From: Paenibacillus sp. FSL H7-0737
Lineage (GTDB): Bacteria; Bacillota; Bacilli; Paenibacillales; Paenibacillaceae
Reading direction: 5' to 3'
Length of the DNA stretch: 64,000 nucleotides
Assembly (NCBI RefSeq): GCF_000758545.1
Contig: NZ_CP009279.1
Coordinates: 3,038,001-3,102,000, forward strand
Position numbers and translations under genes: made by a program. Under the pieces are notes generated by a model. The model ran no database searches. It saw only the letters and a list, made by a program, of their open reading frames with translations, and was not told the origin of the DNA. Below, piece after piece: positions 42,887 to 50,746 of the stretch; positions within the stretch are counted from its first letter, which is position 1; each line of letters begins with the position of its first letter.

Positions 42887-43285
42887 ATGAAATATTCCCA
42901 AGCGACAGACTATGCGCTTCATGCAATGCTTTATCTGGTGACGGCGGCGTCCGATAAGCCTGTAGGTGTTCAATTACTTGCTGAGAAGCTGGGTGTTTCG
43001 CAAACCTATCTGTCCAAAATGATGACCAAGCTAGTCAAGGCTGGATTGATTCAATCTGCACCCGGAGCAAACGGTGGGTATCGTCTCAGACGGAAGTCCG
43101 AAGAGATCTCTTTTCTGGATATTATCCATGCGATCGAAGGGACTGCATCTTTGTTCGAATGTAGCCTGGATCACGGTAGCGAGTGCCTGATTCAACAGGT
43201 TGTGATTGACGCTGAAAGACAGATGGAGCAGTACTTGGAAAACAAGAAAATTGCAGATTTGGCGAAAACAATGAAGACGGAGTAA
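42887..43285 (+). CDS. Rrf2 family transcriptional regulator
   Basis: 132 aa. Winged helix at the N-terminus (YSQATDYALHAMLYLV, LAEKLGVSQTYLSKMMTKLVKAGLI, GANGGYRLRR). The Fe-S Cys triad of IscR/NsrR is incomplete: only two cysteines, spaced C-x7-C (ECSLDHGSEC), are present, so an iron-sulphur cluster is doubtful and a thiol switch or other ligand is possible. SD GGAGGTG precedes ATG. An imperfect dyad TAAGTC-N6-GACTTTA (43322-43340) before the next gene may be its target. Confidence 0.88.
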   Translation: MKYSQATDYALHAMLYLVTAASDKPVGVQLLAEKLGVSQTYLSKMMTKLVKAGLIQSAPGANGGYRLRRKSEEISFLDIIHAIEGTASLFECSLDHGSECLIQQVVIDAERQMEQYLENKKIADLAKTMKTE

Positions 43286-43359
43286 AGATCCGTTCTTTTT
43301 TGAATATAATTAAAGATAATATAAGTCCGTAATGACTTTAATATAAAGGAGAATGAAAT

Positions 43360-43989
43360 ATGACGGAATTCTGGGAATCAAGCTTTATAGAAAAACAAAC
43401 GATGTGGGGATTTGAACCTACAGACTCTGCGATCGCCACTAAGGACTTTTTCCTTGAGAGGAATGTTAAAGACATATTGGTACCAGGGATTGGATATGGC
43501 AGGAATGCAAAGGTTTTTATAGAGAGTGGCATAAATGTAACGGGTATTGAGATTTCTCAAACAGCAATTGATTTGGCGAGGCAAAATGGAATTGATATTA
43601 GCATTTTTCATGGTTCAGTGAATGACATGCCGTATGATAATAACCTCTATGAAGGAATATTTTGCCATGGTCTTATTCATCTGTTGAATAAAAGTGAAAG
43701 AGAAAAGTTCATTAAGGATTGCTACAACCAGTTAAAGCCAGGTGGTTATATGATTTTTACAACAGTTTCGAAAAATGCTCCTATGTTTGGAAAAGGTACT
43801 CTATTGGATAAAAATTACTATGAGACAGATTATGGCGTGAAAATATTTTTTTATGATGCTGAATCCATTACACAAGAGTTTGAAACCTATGGACTAGTTG
43901 AGTTCTCTGAAATTGACGAGCCGCACAAGGACATGATCAATAAACCGTCGATAAACTTTTTAATGGTAAAATGTAAGAAAGAACTATAG
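43360..43989 (+). CDS. class I SAM-dependent methyltransferase
   Basis: 209 aa. Motif I is VPGIGYGRNAKVF (residues about 41-53), motif II GIEISQTAID, and EGIFCHGLIHLLNK as the post-motif II region; LKPGGYMIFTT is typical motif IV/post. It is of the tellurite-resistance TehB/thiopurine-like type. SD AAAGGAGAATGAAAT precedes ATG. Substrate unknown. Confidence 0.85.
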   Translation: MTEFWESSFIEKQTMWGFEPTDSAIATKDFFLERNVKDILVPGIGYGRNAKVFIESGINVTGIEISQTAIDLARQNGIDISIFHGSVNDMPYDNNLYEGIFCHGLIHLLNKSEREKFIKDCYNQLKPGGYMIFTTVSKNAPMFGKGTLLDKNYYETDYGVKIFFYDAESITQEFETYGLVEFSEIDEPHKDMINKPSINFLMVKCKKEL

Positions 43990-44045
43990 AAAAATTTCGA
44001 CATATCGAAGATAATATATTTCAAAAGAAGGCAGGTGTTATGTTG

Positions 44046-44852
44046 ATGAGCAATATTATTGATTATTACTCAAGCTTTGACGAGTGGGGCAGGCTGGATA
44101 GAGAACCTTTAGAGTTCATTATTAATCTCCATTATATCAAGAAATATATGCCATCAGCTGGGAAGGTGCTGGATAATGGCGCAGGACCCGGTAAATACGC
44201 GATGGAACTGGCTAAGCTCGGATATACAGTAACCCTTTCAGATATCACACCTAAATTAGTTGAAGTAGCAACGGAAAAGGCAGCTGAACTAGAATTAACT
44301 AAGCAATTTGACGGGTTTCTTAACTTAAATGCTATTGATTTAGAAGGAATACCTAATGAGAATTATGATGTTTCATTGATGCTCGGTCCTTTGTATCATT
44401 TGCAGAAGGAAGAGGAACGAATTTTAGCAGTAAAAGAGTTGCACCGCGTGACCAAGCAAGATGGCTTAGTATTCGTGGCTTTTCAAAGTCGAATGAGAAT
44501 GACCATTAATTCGTTACAATCTCCGCAGCAGTGGAAACCGAACGATAATATGAACACCATCAATGAATTCTATGAGAGCGGAATCTTTAATCATAGTGAC
44601 AAGGGCCGATTTACAGGTGCATATTATTTTAACATTGATGAGATTCAGCCTTTCATGGAAAGGAAAGGATTTGAGTCGATAGATTTAATTGGTTCATCAA
44701 GTATTGCAGCCATGTTATCTGCAGAGCAGCAACAGTATTGGACTCACCAAGAGGGGGAAGAGAGCTTGATTAACTTTCTCATATCTAAAGCAAATGATCC
44801 CTCAATCTTGGGCATCTCATCCCATTTGTTATACATCGGTAAAAGAAAATAA
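44046..44852 (+). CDS. class I SAM-dependent methyltransferase
   Basis: 268 aa, ATG 44046 chosen because AGGTG is 8 bp upstream (ATG 44040 is in frame). Motif I VLDNGAGPGKYAMELAKLGY, motif II TLSDITP, then YDVSLMLGPLYHLQKEEER, a YcgJ-like pattern. N-terminal IIDYYSSFDEWGRLD is common in this group. Tandem with an unrelated methyltransferase 50 bp upstream. Substrate unknown. Confidence 0.88.
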   Translation: MSNIIDYYSSFDEWGRLDREPLEFIINLHYIKKYMPSAGKVLDNGAGPGKYAMELAKLGYTVTLSDITPKLVEVATEKAAELELTKQFDGFLNLNAIDLEGIPNENYDVSLMLGPLYHLQKEEERILAVKELHRVTKQDGLVFVAFQSRMRMTINSLQSPQQWKPNDNMNTINEFYESGIFNHSDKGRFTGAYYFNIDEIQPFMERKGFESIDLIGSSSIAAMLSAEQQQYWTHQEGEESLINFLISKANDPSILGISSHLLYIGKRK

Positions 44853-44890
44853 AAAAGAGCGCCAGTTTCTTAACTGGCGTCTTAATTTTA
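44851..44890. terminator. bidirectional terminator between methyltransferase and aldo/keto reductase genes
   Basis: CGCCAGTT/AACTGGCG stem at 44860-44867/44872-44879. On the minus strand it is followed by a six-T run (complement of 44851-44856), ending the reductase transcript. Confidence 0.85.
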
Positions 44891-44906
44891 TAAATGACAG
44901 ACTACT

Positions 44907-45815
44907 TTACAAATGTAGTGTGTAGCGGTTCGCTTTACTCAACCCGCGGATCATTTCGATTTCCTCCGAAGACAGTGGGGCTGACTTAGCAGCCGTTACA
45001 TTATTCTTCAACTGCTCCATACTACTCGCTCCAGGGATAATAACCGCTACGGACGGATTAGCTAGAGGATAATGAAGTGCAGTTTGTGCTAAGGGGCGAG
45101 AGTGGCTCGTTTCCTGGATAAGCTGATCATGCAACTTCAGAAGCTCCTCACTGCTGTAATCTAAGTACTTCTTCTCTGCCTTACTGCGGCCGTTCTCCGA
45201 AAGGATGCCACCCGCCAAAGGACCCCGGGCAATAAGACTGATCCCATGCTCGGCCAGCAGAGGGAGGATTTCCTCCTCAGGACGTCGATCTAAAATGCTG
45301 TATTGGCTCATTACACTGACAATATTTGATTTTTTTACATATTCTCTAATGACATTAGGTCGAATAGAAGAGATCCCATAATATCGGATTAGACCCTCTT
45401 GCTTAAGTTCTTCAAAGGCTTCAATAGTTTCATCTATCGGATCATCGATCGTTCCGCCATGCAGCTGATACAGATCGATATAATCCGTTTGGAGGCGTCT
45501 TAGGCTGTCTTTGACTGCGGATTTAATATAGGATTTTGATGGATCCCAGCTCCAGCCTTCTTGACCTGGAATTCTGCGGTTACCCACTTTTGTGCTCAAT
45601 ATTACCTCACCGCGGCGGTGGCGAATCGCCTTACCAATGATCTCTTCATTACGACCCTCATCATACAGATCGGCTGTATCTAAAAAGTTAATGCCTTGAT
45701 CGAGCGCTTCTTGGACGATGGAAATGGCTTTAGCCTCATCCGTACCTAAGGACATGCAGCCGAGTCCTACTTCACTTACATATAAATCGGACTGACCCAA
45801 ACGATTTTTATTCAT
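44907..45815 (-). CDS. aldo/keto reductase
   Basis: 302 aa NADPH-dependent reductase, start at 45815 where AAAGGAAC is the SD. The frame is open upstream for 38 codons, but that part does not resemble the family. Tetrad residues appear in order: Asp and Tyr in FLDTADLYDEGRNEE, Lys in LSTKVGN, His in YQLHGG. ISSIRPNVI and the GPLAGGILSENGRSKAEKKY end segment match the YajO/YccK-like group. Cytoplasmic; reduces small aldehydes or ketones. Confidence 0.9.
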   Translation of the reverse strand: MNKNRLGQSDLYVSEVGLGCMSLGTDEAKAISIVQEALDQGINFLDTADLYDEGRNEEIIGKAIRHRRGEVILSTKVGNRRIPGQEGWSWDPSKSYIKSAVKDSLRRLQTDYIDLYQLHGGTIDDPIDETIEAFEELKQEGLIRYYGISSIRPNVIREYVKKSNIVSVMSQYSILDRRPEEEILPLLAEHGISLIARGPLAGGILSENGRSKAEKKYLDYSSEELLKLHDQLIQETSHSRPLAQTALHYPLANPSVAVIIPGASSMEQLKNNVTAAKSAPLSSEEIEMIRGLSKANRYTLHL

Positions 45816-45978
45816 AGGTTGTTCCTTTCTAATTCCGTTGTTTGTTATATTATAACGCCTTAAAGCATCGAATTCGAATGTAAATGAATGATTTCCTTTG
45901 ACATTATAACCTAGAAGCATTATCGTCATAGCATATGTTATTTACTAGATGATGATGGATAGGGAGAGACTTGAACAT

Positions 45979-46491
45979 ATGGAACAAGCAATGTTTGCAG
46001 GTGGTTGCTTTTGGTGCATGGTTACACCGTTCGAGGAGTTACCAGGTATCCAAGGGATTGTATCGGGATATGCTGGAGGATTAACTGAGAACCCAACTTA
46101 CGAAGAAGTCAAAACAGGAACAACAGGACATTACGAGGTGGTACAAATTACGTTTGATCCGGCGCTTTTTTCATACGAGAAGCTGCTTGAATTATATTGG
46201 CCTCAGATTGATCCCACGGATGATGGTGGACAATTTCAGGATAGAGGAACACAATACCGGACAGCCATCTTTTACTATAACGAAGAACAACGTTTAGCAG
46301 CCCTTGCCTCGAAGGAGCAGGTTGCTGTGAGTGGCAGATTCTCAGGACCCGTTGTGACGGAAATCCTTCCAGCGCCAACCTTTTATCGAGCGGAAGAATA
46401 TCATCAGGACTATCATCACAAGAATCCCAAGCATTATAAAGAGGATCGTGAGCAATCCGGACGGGATTCCTTTATCGCTAAACACTGGTAA
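45979..46491 (+). CDS. msrA: peptide-methionine (S)-S-oxide reductase
   Basis: 170 aa; ATG 45979 chosen after AGGGAGAG. Catalytic motif FAGGCFWCMVTPFEE at residues 6-20 with the active Cys in GCFW; then GYAGG, HYEVVQITFDP, DGGQFQDRGTQYRTAIF and YHQDYHHKNP, all typical MsrA blocks. It repairs oxidised methionine with thioredoxin as donor. The aldo/keto reductase is divergent. A terminator follows. Confidence 0.95.
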   Translation: MEQAMFAGGCFWCMVTPFEELPGIQGIVSGYAGGLTENPTYEEVKTGTTGHYEVVQITFDPALFSYEKLLELYWPQIDPTDDGGQFQDRGTQYRTAIFYYNEEQRLAALASKEQVAVSGRFSGPVVTEILPAPTFYRAEEYHQDYHHKNPKHYKEDREQSGRDSFIAKHW

Positions 46492-46515
46492 TTGCAGAAA
46501 CGGAATTCCTAAAGT

Positions 46516-46560
46516 AAAAGAGCATCCTAAGTCGTTTATGGCTTACAGGTGCTCTTTTTA
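46516..46560 (+). terminator. terminator after msrA
   Basis: AAAAGAGCA-t-CCT pairs with AGG-t-GCTCTTTT around an 18-nt loop, then T-rich. Confidence 0.85.
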
Positions 46561-46664
46561 CATCATATACAAATTTTATATATTTTAAATTCTACATACT
46601 TTCTACACATTTATAGACTAAACTACTCTAAATTAAGCGAGGAATTTAAAATGGAGGGTTTAGG

Positions 46665-47855
46665 ATGAAAAAAATCATACCCATAGTTGCTGTAACATTG
46701 CTTCTAAGTTCAGTGTTAGCTGGCTGCCAATCGGGCAATAATGCCCCATCTGGATCAGATAAGCAAGCTTCTATATCTTCAGTGGATCAACCATGGATCG
46801 CAACAAAAAACACAACTCGTATAAACACTTCTGACCCTACTGAGGCAGCAGTTATCGTTTCACAAACCCTTTGGACTGCACAGACGAAGAACAACAGACC
46901 TTCAAGTGTAGTATTGACGGATGTAAGCAATTGGCAGATTGCCGCGGTTAGTGCGGATTTGATCCATCATCCGAATAATGGCCCTATTCTTTTTACAACT
47001 AAAGAGGGTGTCCCTGAGGCAACGTTAGCTGAGCTTAAGCGATTGAATCCTTTAGGCGCAGAAGGTAATAATGGTGTACAAGTAGTGCTCGTCGGACCCA
47101 TGGCTTCCAATGTCGAAGAACAATTAAAGACACTGGATCTGAAAGTAGACCGAATTGAAGGGGATGAGCCGGCAGCTGTAGCACAAGCCATTGATACTTA
47201 TTATGCAAAAGCTTCCGGTGAACTTCCAAAGGCAGTCATTGTAGGTTCTATGGATAGTCCTGAGTACACACTGCCTGCGGTGAATTGGATCGCCCATATG
47301 CCAGAGCCGCTTCTCTATGTAACAAAAGATGAAATTCCAGACCCTACGGTTAATGCTTTGAAAGAGCGTGGAGGTTCGGCTACGATTTATATCTTAGGAC
47401 CTGAAAAAGTTGTATCTACAGCAGTAGAAAAGCAATTACAGGAATTCGGCACAGTAACCCGTATAGCTGGAAAAGACATTTATGAGAATGCCATTGCTTT
47501 TGCTACTTTTAAGGACGCCAGCAACGGTTTCGGCTGGGGCATAACGACACCTGGACATAACTTGTCTTTGTTGACTATCGATTCAACGATGCTGGCGATC
47601 GCCGCTGCACCTTTTTCGCATTTAGGGAAACATGCACCGCTTATCTTTACGGAAAAAGACGGGTTGCCAGATTCCGTGATGGAATATATGATGACCCTTC
47701 AACCTAAATTTCAAGATTCACCAGCAGAAGGCCCCTATAATCATGCTTGGTTAACTGGGGACATCAACGCAATAAAAGAAAGTGCCCAAGGCGAAATCGA
47801 TGATATGCTGGAAATCTCACCGGCGGCAGGAGGCAATCCACATTCCGGTCACTAG
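46665..47855 (+). CDS. lipoprotein with cell-wall-binding-repeat-2-like domains
   Basis: 396 aa. Lipobox LAGCQ (Cys near residue 21) after an MKK signal peptide. Residues about 48-340 form two or three copies of a CWB2-like Rossmannoid module: RINTSDPTEAAVIVSQTLW, LTDVSNWQIAAVSADLIHHPNNGPILFTTKEG and later RIAGKDIYENAIAF, NLSLLTIDSTMLAIAAAPFSHLGKHAPLIFTEKDG. CWB2 domains bind anionic wall polymers in other Bacillota and clostridia. Here it is lipid-anchored. It lies 21 bp upstream of a response regulator/kinase pair, so it may be a sensor accessory. Confidence 0.82.
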   Translation: MKKIIPIVAVTLLLSSVLAGCQSGNNAPSGSDKQASISSVDQPWIATKNTTRINTSDPTEAAVIVSQTLWTAQTKNNRPSSVVLTDVSNWQIAAVSADLIHHPNNGPILFTTKEGVPEATLAELKRLNPLGAEGNNGVQVVLVGPMASNVEEQLKTLDLKVDRIEGDEPAAVAQAIDTYYAKASGELPKAVIVGSMDSPEYTLPAVNWIAHMPEPLLYVTKDEIPDPTVNALKERGGSATIYILGPEKVVSTAVEKQLQEFGTVTRIAGKDIYENAIAFATFKDASNGFGWGITTPGHNLSLLTIDSTMLAIAAAPFSHLGKHAPLIFTEKDGLPDSVMEYMMTLQPKFQDSPAEGPYNHAWLTGDINAIKESAQGEIDDMLEISPAAGGNPHSGH

Positions 47856-47876
47856 GCTACGAAGAGGGTGAACAAC

Positions 47877-48584
47877 TTGAATAAGCTTCAGGTACTGATC
47901 GTTGACGATGAATGGAACATGCGGAATTTAATTCGGATTTATTTAACAAGAGAAGGAATAACGACTAGAGAAGCGTCAACGGGGCATGAGGCACTCACTT
48001 TGCTGAAACAACAGAACTTTGATCTAATCCTGCTGGATGTGATGATGCCAGATATGGATGGCTGGCAGGTCTGTAAAGCCGTTAGAGAGGTAAGCTCTGT
48101 CCCCGTTCTAATGCTAACAGCTCGCTCGGAAACTAAGGACAAGGTTCGTGGTCTCGGAATAGGAGCGGATGATTATCTCACCAAACCGTTCGAGCCAGAG
48201 GAACTAGTAGCAAGAATTTATTCTTTGGTACGGCGTTCAATGCTTACATCGACCCAACAACCTCTGAAAAAGGTTCTGAGCTACCCTGAGCTAGCGATTT
48301 ACCCGGATGCTCGTGAGGTACATATTCTGGATACAGCAGTTGAGTTTACACTCAAGGAATTTGATCTGCTAACGGCCTTGGCGCAAAATGCGCACCGTGT
48401 CTTTACGAGAGAAGAACTAGTAGAGCGTTTATGGGGCAATGATTATGAGGGTGAAAATCGTGTCATCGACACACATATTAAGAATATTCGCGAGAAATTA
48501 CATAAGGCGGGTCTGTCTTATAATCCTGTTCAAACGGTATGGGGGTTAGGCTATAAATTTGAGATCCCAGGTAATCATCTATGA
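47877..48584 (+). CDS. OmpR-type response regulator
   Basis: 235 aa from TTG 47877 (GAGGGTG 7 bp upstream); GTG 47868 is in frame but overlaps that SD. Receiver with DDE acidic pocket, phospho-Asp in LILLDVMMPDMDGW, Lys in DDYLTKPFEPEE; C-terminal winged helix with GENRVIDTHIKNIREKL. Second gene of a lipoprotein-regulator-kinase operon; it overlaps the kinase by 4 bp (ATGA). Target genes unknown. Confidence 0.92.
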   Translation: MNKLQVLIVDDEWNMRNLIRIYLTREGITTREASTGHEALTLLKQQNFDLILLDVMMPDMDGWQVCKAVREVSSVPVLMLTARSETKDKVRGLGIGADDYLTKPFEPEELVARIYSLVRRSMLTSTQQPLKKVLSYPELAIYPDAREVHILDTAVEFTLKEFDLLTALAQNAHRVFTREELVERLWGNDYEGENRVIDTHIKNIREKLHKAGLSYNPVQTVWGLGYKFEIPGNHL

Positions 48585-49987
48585 AGAATAATATGATCGG
48601 ACTGAAGCTCGGGTCAGTTATTATGTCTGTTTTTTTAGTTGTTTTGCTTATTCTTGGGATAACGATAGACCGAATGTTTACCAGTTTTTATTACAACGAG
48701 ATGCAAAAAGAAACTGAGGAGCTAACCTCGCATTTTATCGGAATGGCTGAATCACCAGATAGTTCAAACGAGCAGATGATGAGTACTTTTGCAGAGTTTT
48801 CGGACGTGAGTATATTTAATATTTCAAAAGACGGTAGTGTCATTCTCCATTCGGGTGTTCATGACCGCGCAGATCGTTCATTCATAAATGCTTCGGATAT
48901 TAGTCGGATATTTGCAGGGAAAAGTGTGAATTTTGAGTATACAGATCCTACTGGACACAGATATTTCATCACTGGAAAACCAATTTCAAAGGGTCAAACC
49001 ATCCAGTCTGCACTATATGTAATGTCCTCTACAGAGAACATGAAGCAATCCTTGGCTTCTATCCGTAATCTACTGTTGCTCGCAGGAATTGGGGCCTTTA
49101 TATTGGCACTAGGGATTACGGGAATAATTAGTTTGTTGTTATCCAGGCCGCTGATCAAGATGCAGAAGGCGACTAGAAAAATTGCTGCCGGTGAATTGGA
49201 AACGAGACTTTCCATACGGAGTAACGATGAAATCGGTTTTTTGGCAGGAGCTATTAACGACCTTGCTATAGATCTGCAAAGATACAGGGACACGCGTCAG
49301 GAATTTTTAGCCAACATCTCTCATGAACTGCGGACACCCATCACCTATTTGAAAGGGTATACCAAAGTTGTAAAGGATGGACTTTATGAGACCGAAGGGG
49401 AACGAGATCTGTATTTAGATATTATCCATGAGGAAGCGCATCGGCTTGAGCATCTGGTAGAAGATTTATTTGAACTGGCAAAGATGGAAGAAGGCAAGAT
49501 CTCACTTACGCTGGACTGGATAGATGTTAAGCACATGGCAGAACAAGCGGTACGCAGAGTGGACTTGAAAGCCAAAGAAAAGGGACTTCAGCTGAAGATT
49601 ATGTATCATGGAGTTTCGTATAGGGTTCGTGGAGATGAAAAGCGTATGGAACAGATTATGATGAATCTTCTGGAGAATGCGATCCGTTATACGGATGAAG
49701 GTGAGATTACTGTCCATGTAGATGAGGATGTCGACGTGGATTCCATTGTATTTATTGTAGAGGATACCGGAATAGGTATTCCTGTGGAAGAACTACCCTA
49801 TGTCTTTGAACGATTCTACAGAGTTGAGAAATCACGATCCAGGCAATATGGTGGTACAGGTCTTGGACTTTCAATTGTTAAAAAGCTTGTAGAATTACAC
49901 GGCGGTAAGATTCGAATTACAAGTCAGCCTGGAGTTGGAACCCGATGCGAGGTAGAACTGCCTAGATTAACAAAATCCGAAAAGTAA
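48581..49987 (+). CDS. sensor histidine kinase
   Basis: 468 aa. TM1 at residues 11-31, extracellular sensor 32-160, TM2 about 162-187, HAMP (SRPLIKMQKATRKIAAGELE), H-box SHELRTPITYLKGY, N box NLLENAIRYT, G1 EDTGIGIP, F box FERFYRVE and G2 GGTGLGLSI. Architecture of a standard envelope-sensing kinase. It is the partner of the upstream regulator; the CWB2-like lipoprotein encoded in front may take part in sensing. Confidence 0.92.
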   Translation: MKNNMIGLKLGSVIMSVFLVVLLILGITIDRMFTSFYYNEMQKETEELTSHFIGMAESPDSSNEQMMSTFAEFSDVSIFNISKDGSVILHSGVHDRADRSFINASDISRIFAGKSVNFEYTDPTGHRYFITGKPISKGQTIQSALYVMSSTENMKQSLASIRNLLLLAGIGAFILALGITGIISLLLSRPLIKMQKATRKIAAGELETRLSIRSNDEIGFLAGAINDLAIDLQRYRDTRQEFLANISHELRTPITYLKGYTKVVKDGLYETEGERDLYLDIIHEEAHRLEHLVEDLFELAKMEEGKISLTLDWIDVKHMAEQAVRRVDLKAKEKGLQLKIMYHGVSYRVRGDEKRMEQIMMNLLENAIRYTDEGEITVHVDEDVDVDSIVFIVEDTGIGIPVEELPYVFERFYRVEKSRSRQYGGTGLGLSIVKKLVELHGGKIRITSQPGVGTRCEVELPRLTKSEK

Positions 49988-49992
49988 GAGCC

Positions 49993-50028
49993 AAAAGAGA
50001 CTTTGCGTGTATACGCGAAGTCTCTTTT
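49993..50028 (+). terminator. terminator after the kinase
   Basis: AAAAGAGACTT-t-GCGT / ACGC-g-AAGTCTCTTTT with a 4-nt GTAT loop and a T tail. Confidence 0.92.
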
Positions 50029-50046
50029 TACTTGCAGTCAACTAAG

Positions 50047-50595
50047 CTATTTTGCTGGCTCAAGCTCTTCAAGTGCCCATTCGCAAAATTGTATAGAGCT
50101 CTCCATATCCAGCACTCGTTTCTGAATGAGTAAGTAGCGTCCAAAAGTGGTTGCTTTTAATTCACGACTCTCACTTCGTTCATCACGCAAGACTTCGTTA
50201 GCTTTCAGCAAGACCTTGTATCGTTCTAGCTCACTTTTACAAAACTCCGCTCGTTTTTGTAGAAGTTCTTTTGCCTCCTCGGGTTTGGAGAGCCATAGAC
50301 TATACAGCTTAAAATGTAGCTCGTCCCGTAGGACTGGAGGCTCAGCTGGAGTTTCCACCCAATTCCGCAATTGCTCAAGTCCTGCTTCCGTAATGGAGTA
50401 TTCCTTTTTATCCGGCTTATCCGATTGCTCAATGAGCTGATATGAAATGTAACCTTGCTGCTCCATGCTCATAAGAAGAGGGTAGATTTGACTATGTCCT
50501 GCTCGCCATAAGGGTTTTATATTCTGTGTTAATTCATATCCAGACAACGAGTTAGCACTTAGTAAAGCAAGAAGTCCATAAGACAGTGTATTCAT
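50047..50595 (-). CDS. PadR family transcriptional regulator
   Basis: 182 aa. N-terminal winged helix (YGLLALLSANSLSGYELTQNIKPLWRAGHSQIYPLLMSMEQQGYI), then the wing and a C-terminal helical (PadR_C, Vir_act_alpha_C) domain rich in Leu/Glu for dimerisation. SD GGAGGG lies on the minus strand. It is divergent from an MFS efflux gene and both promoters contain PadR-type ATGT-N8-ACAT boxes, so it very likely represses that transporter and itself. Confidence 0.92.
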   Translation of the reverse strand: MNTLSYGLLALLSANSLSGYELTQNIKPLWRAGHSQIYPLLMSMEQQGYISYQLIEQSDKPDKKEYSITEAGLEQLRNWVETPAEPPVLRDELHFKLYSLWLSKPEEAKELLQKRAEFCKSELERYKVLLKANEVLRDERSESRELKATTFGRYLLIQKRVLDMESSIQFCEWALEELEPAK

Positions 50596-50648
50596 TACTA
50601 TGAAGCCCTCCAGTTATTATAAATCCGTTTTCATTGTGATTTTTGGCG

Positions 50649-50668
50649 ATATGTCATCATTGACATAT
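50649..50668. promoter_or_regulatory. PadR box 1
   Basis: ATATGTCA-TCAT-TGACATAT is a perfect 8+4+8 dyad fitting ATGT-N8-ACAT. It overlaps a TTGACA -35-like hexamer (50660-50665). Confidence 0.78.
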
Positions 50669-50705
50669 TATCCATACGATTATAACATTATTTAAGTTGA
50701 ATTAT

Positions 50706-50725
50706 ATATGTAAAAGTAGACATAT
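50706..50725. promoter_or_regulatory. PadR box 2
   Basis: ATATGT-N8-ACATAT at 50706-50725, 57 bp from box 1 and just before the SD of the MFS gene. Confidence 0.7.
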
Positions 50726-50746
50726 AAAAAGATAAGGAGGGGTAGC

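Noticed and set aside
45816-45929. 38-codon N-terminal extension of the aldo/keto reductase
   Set aside because: It does not resemble the family, and ATG 45815 has a good SD.
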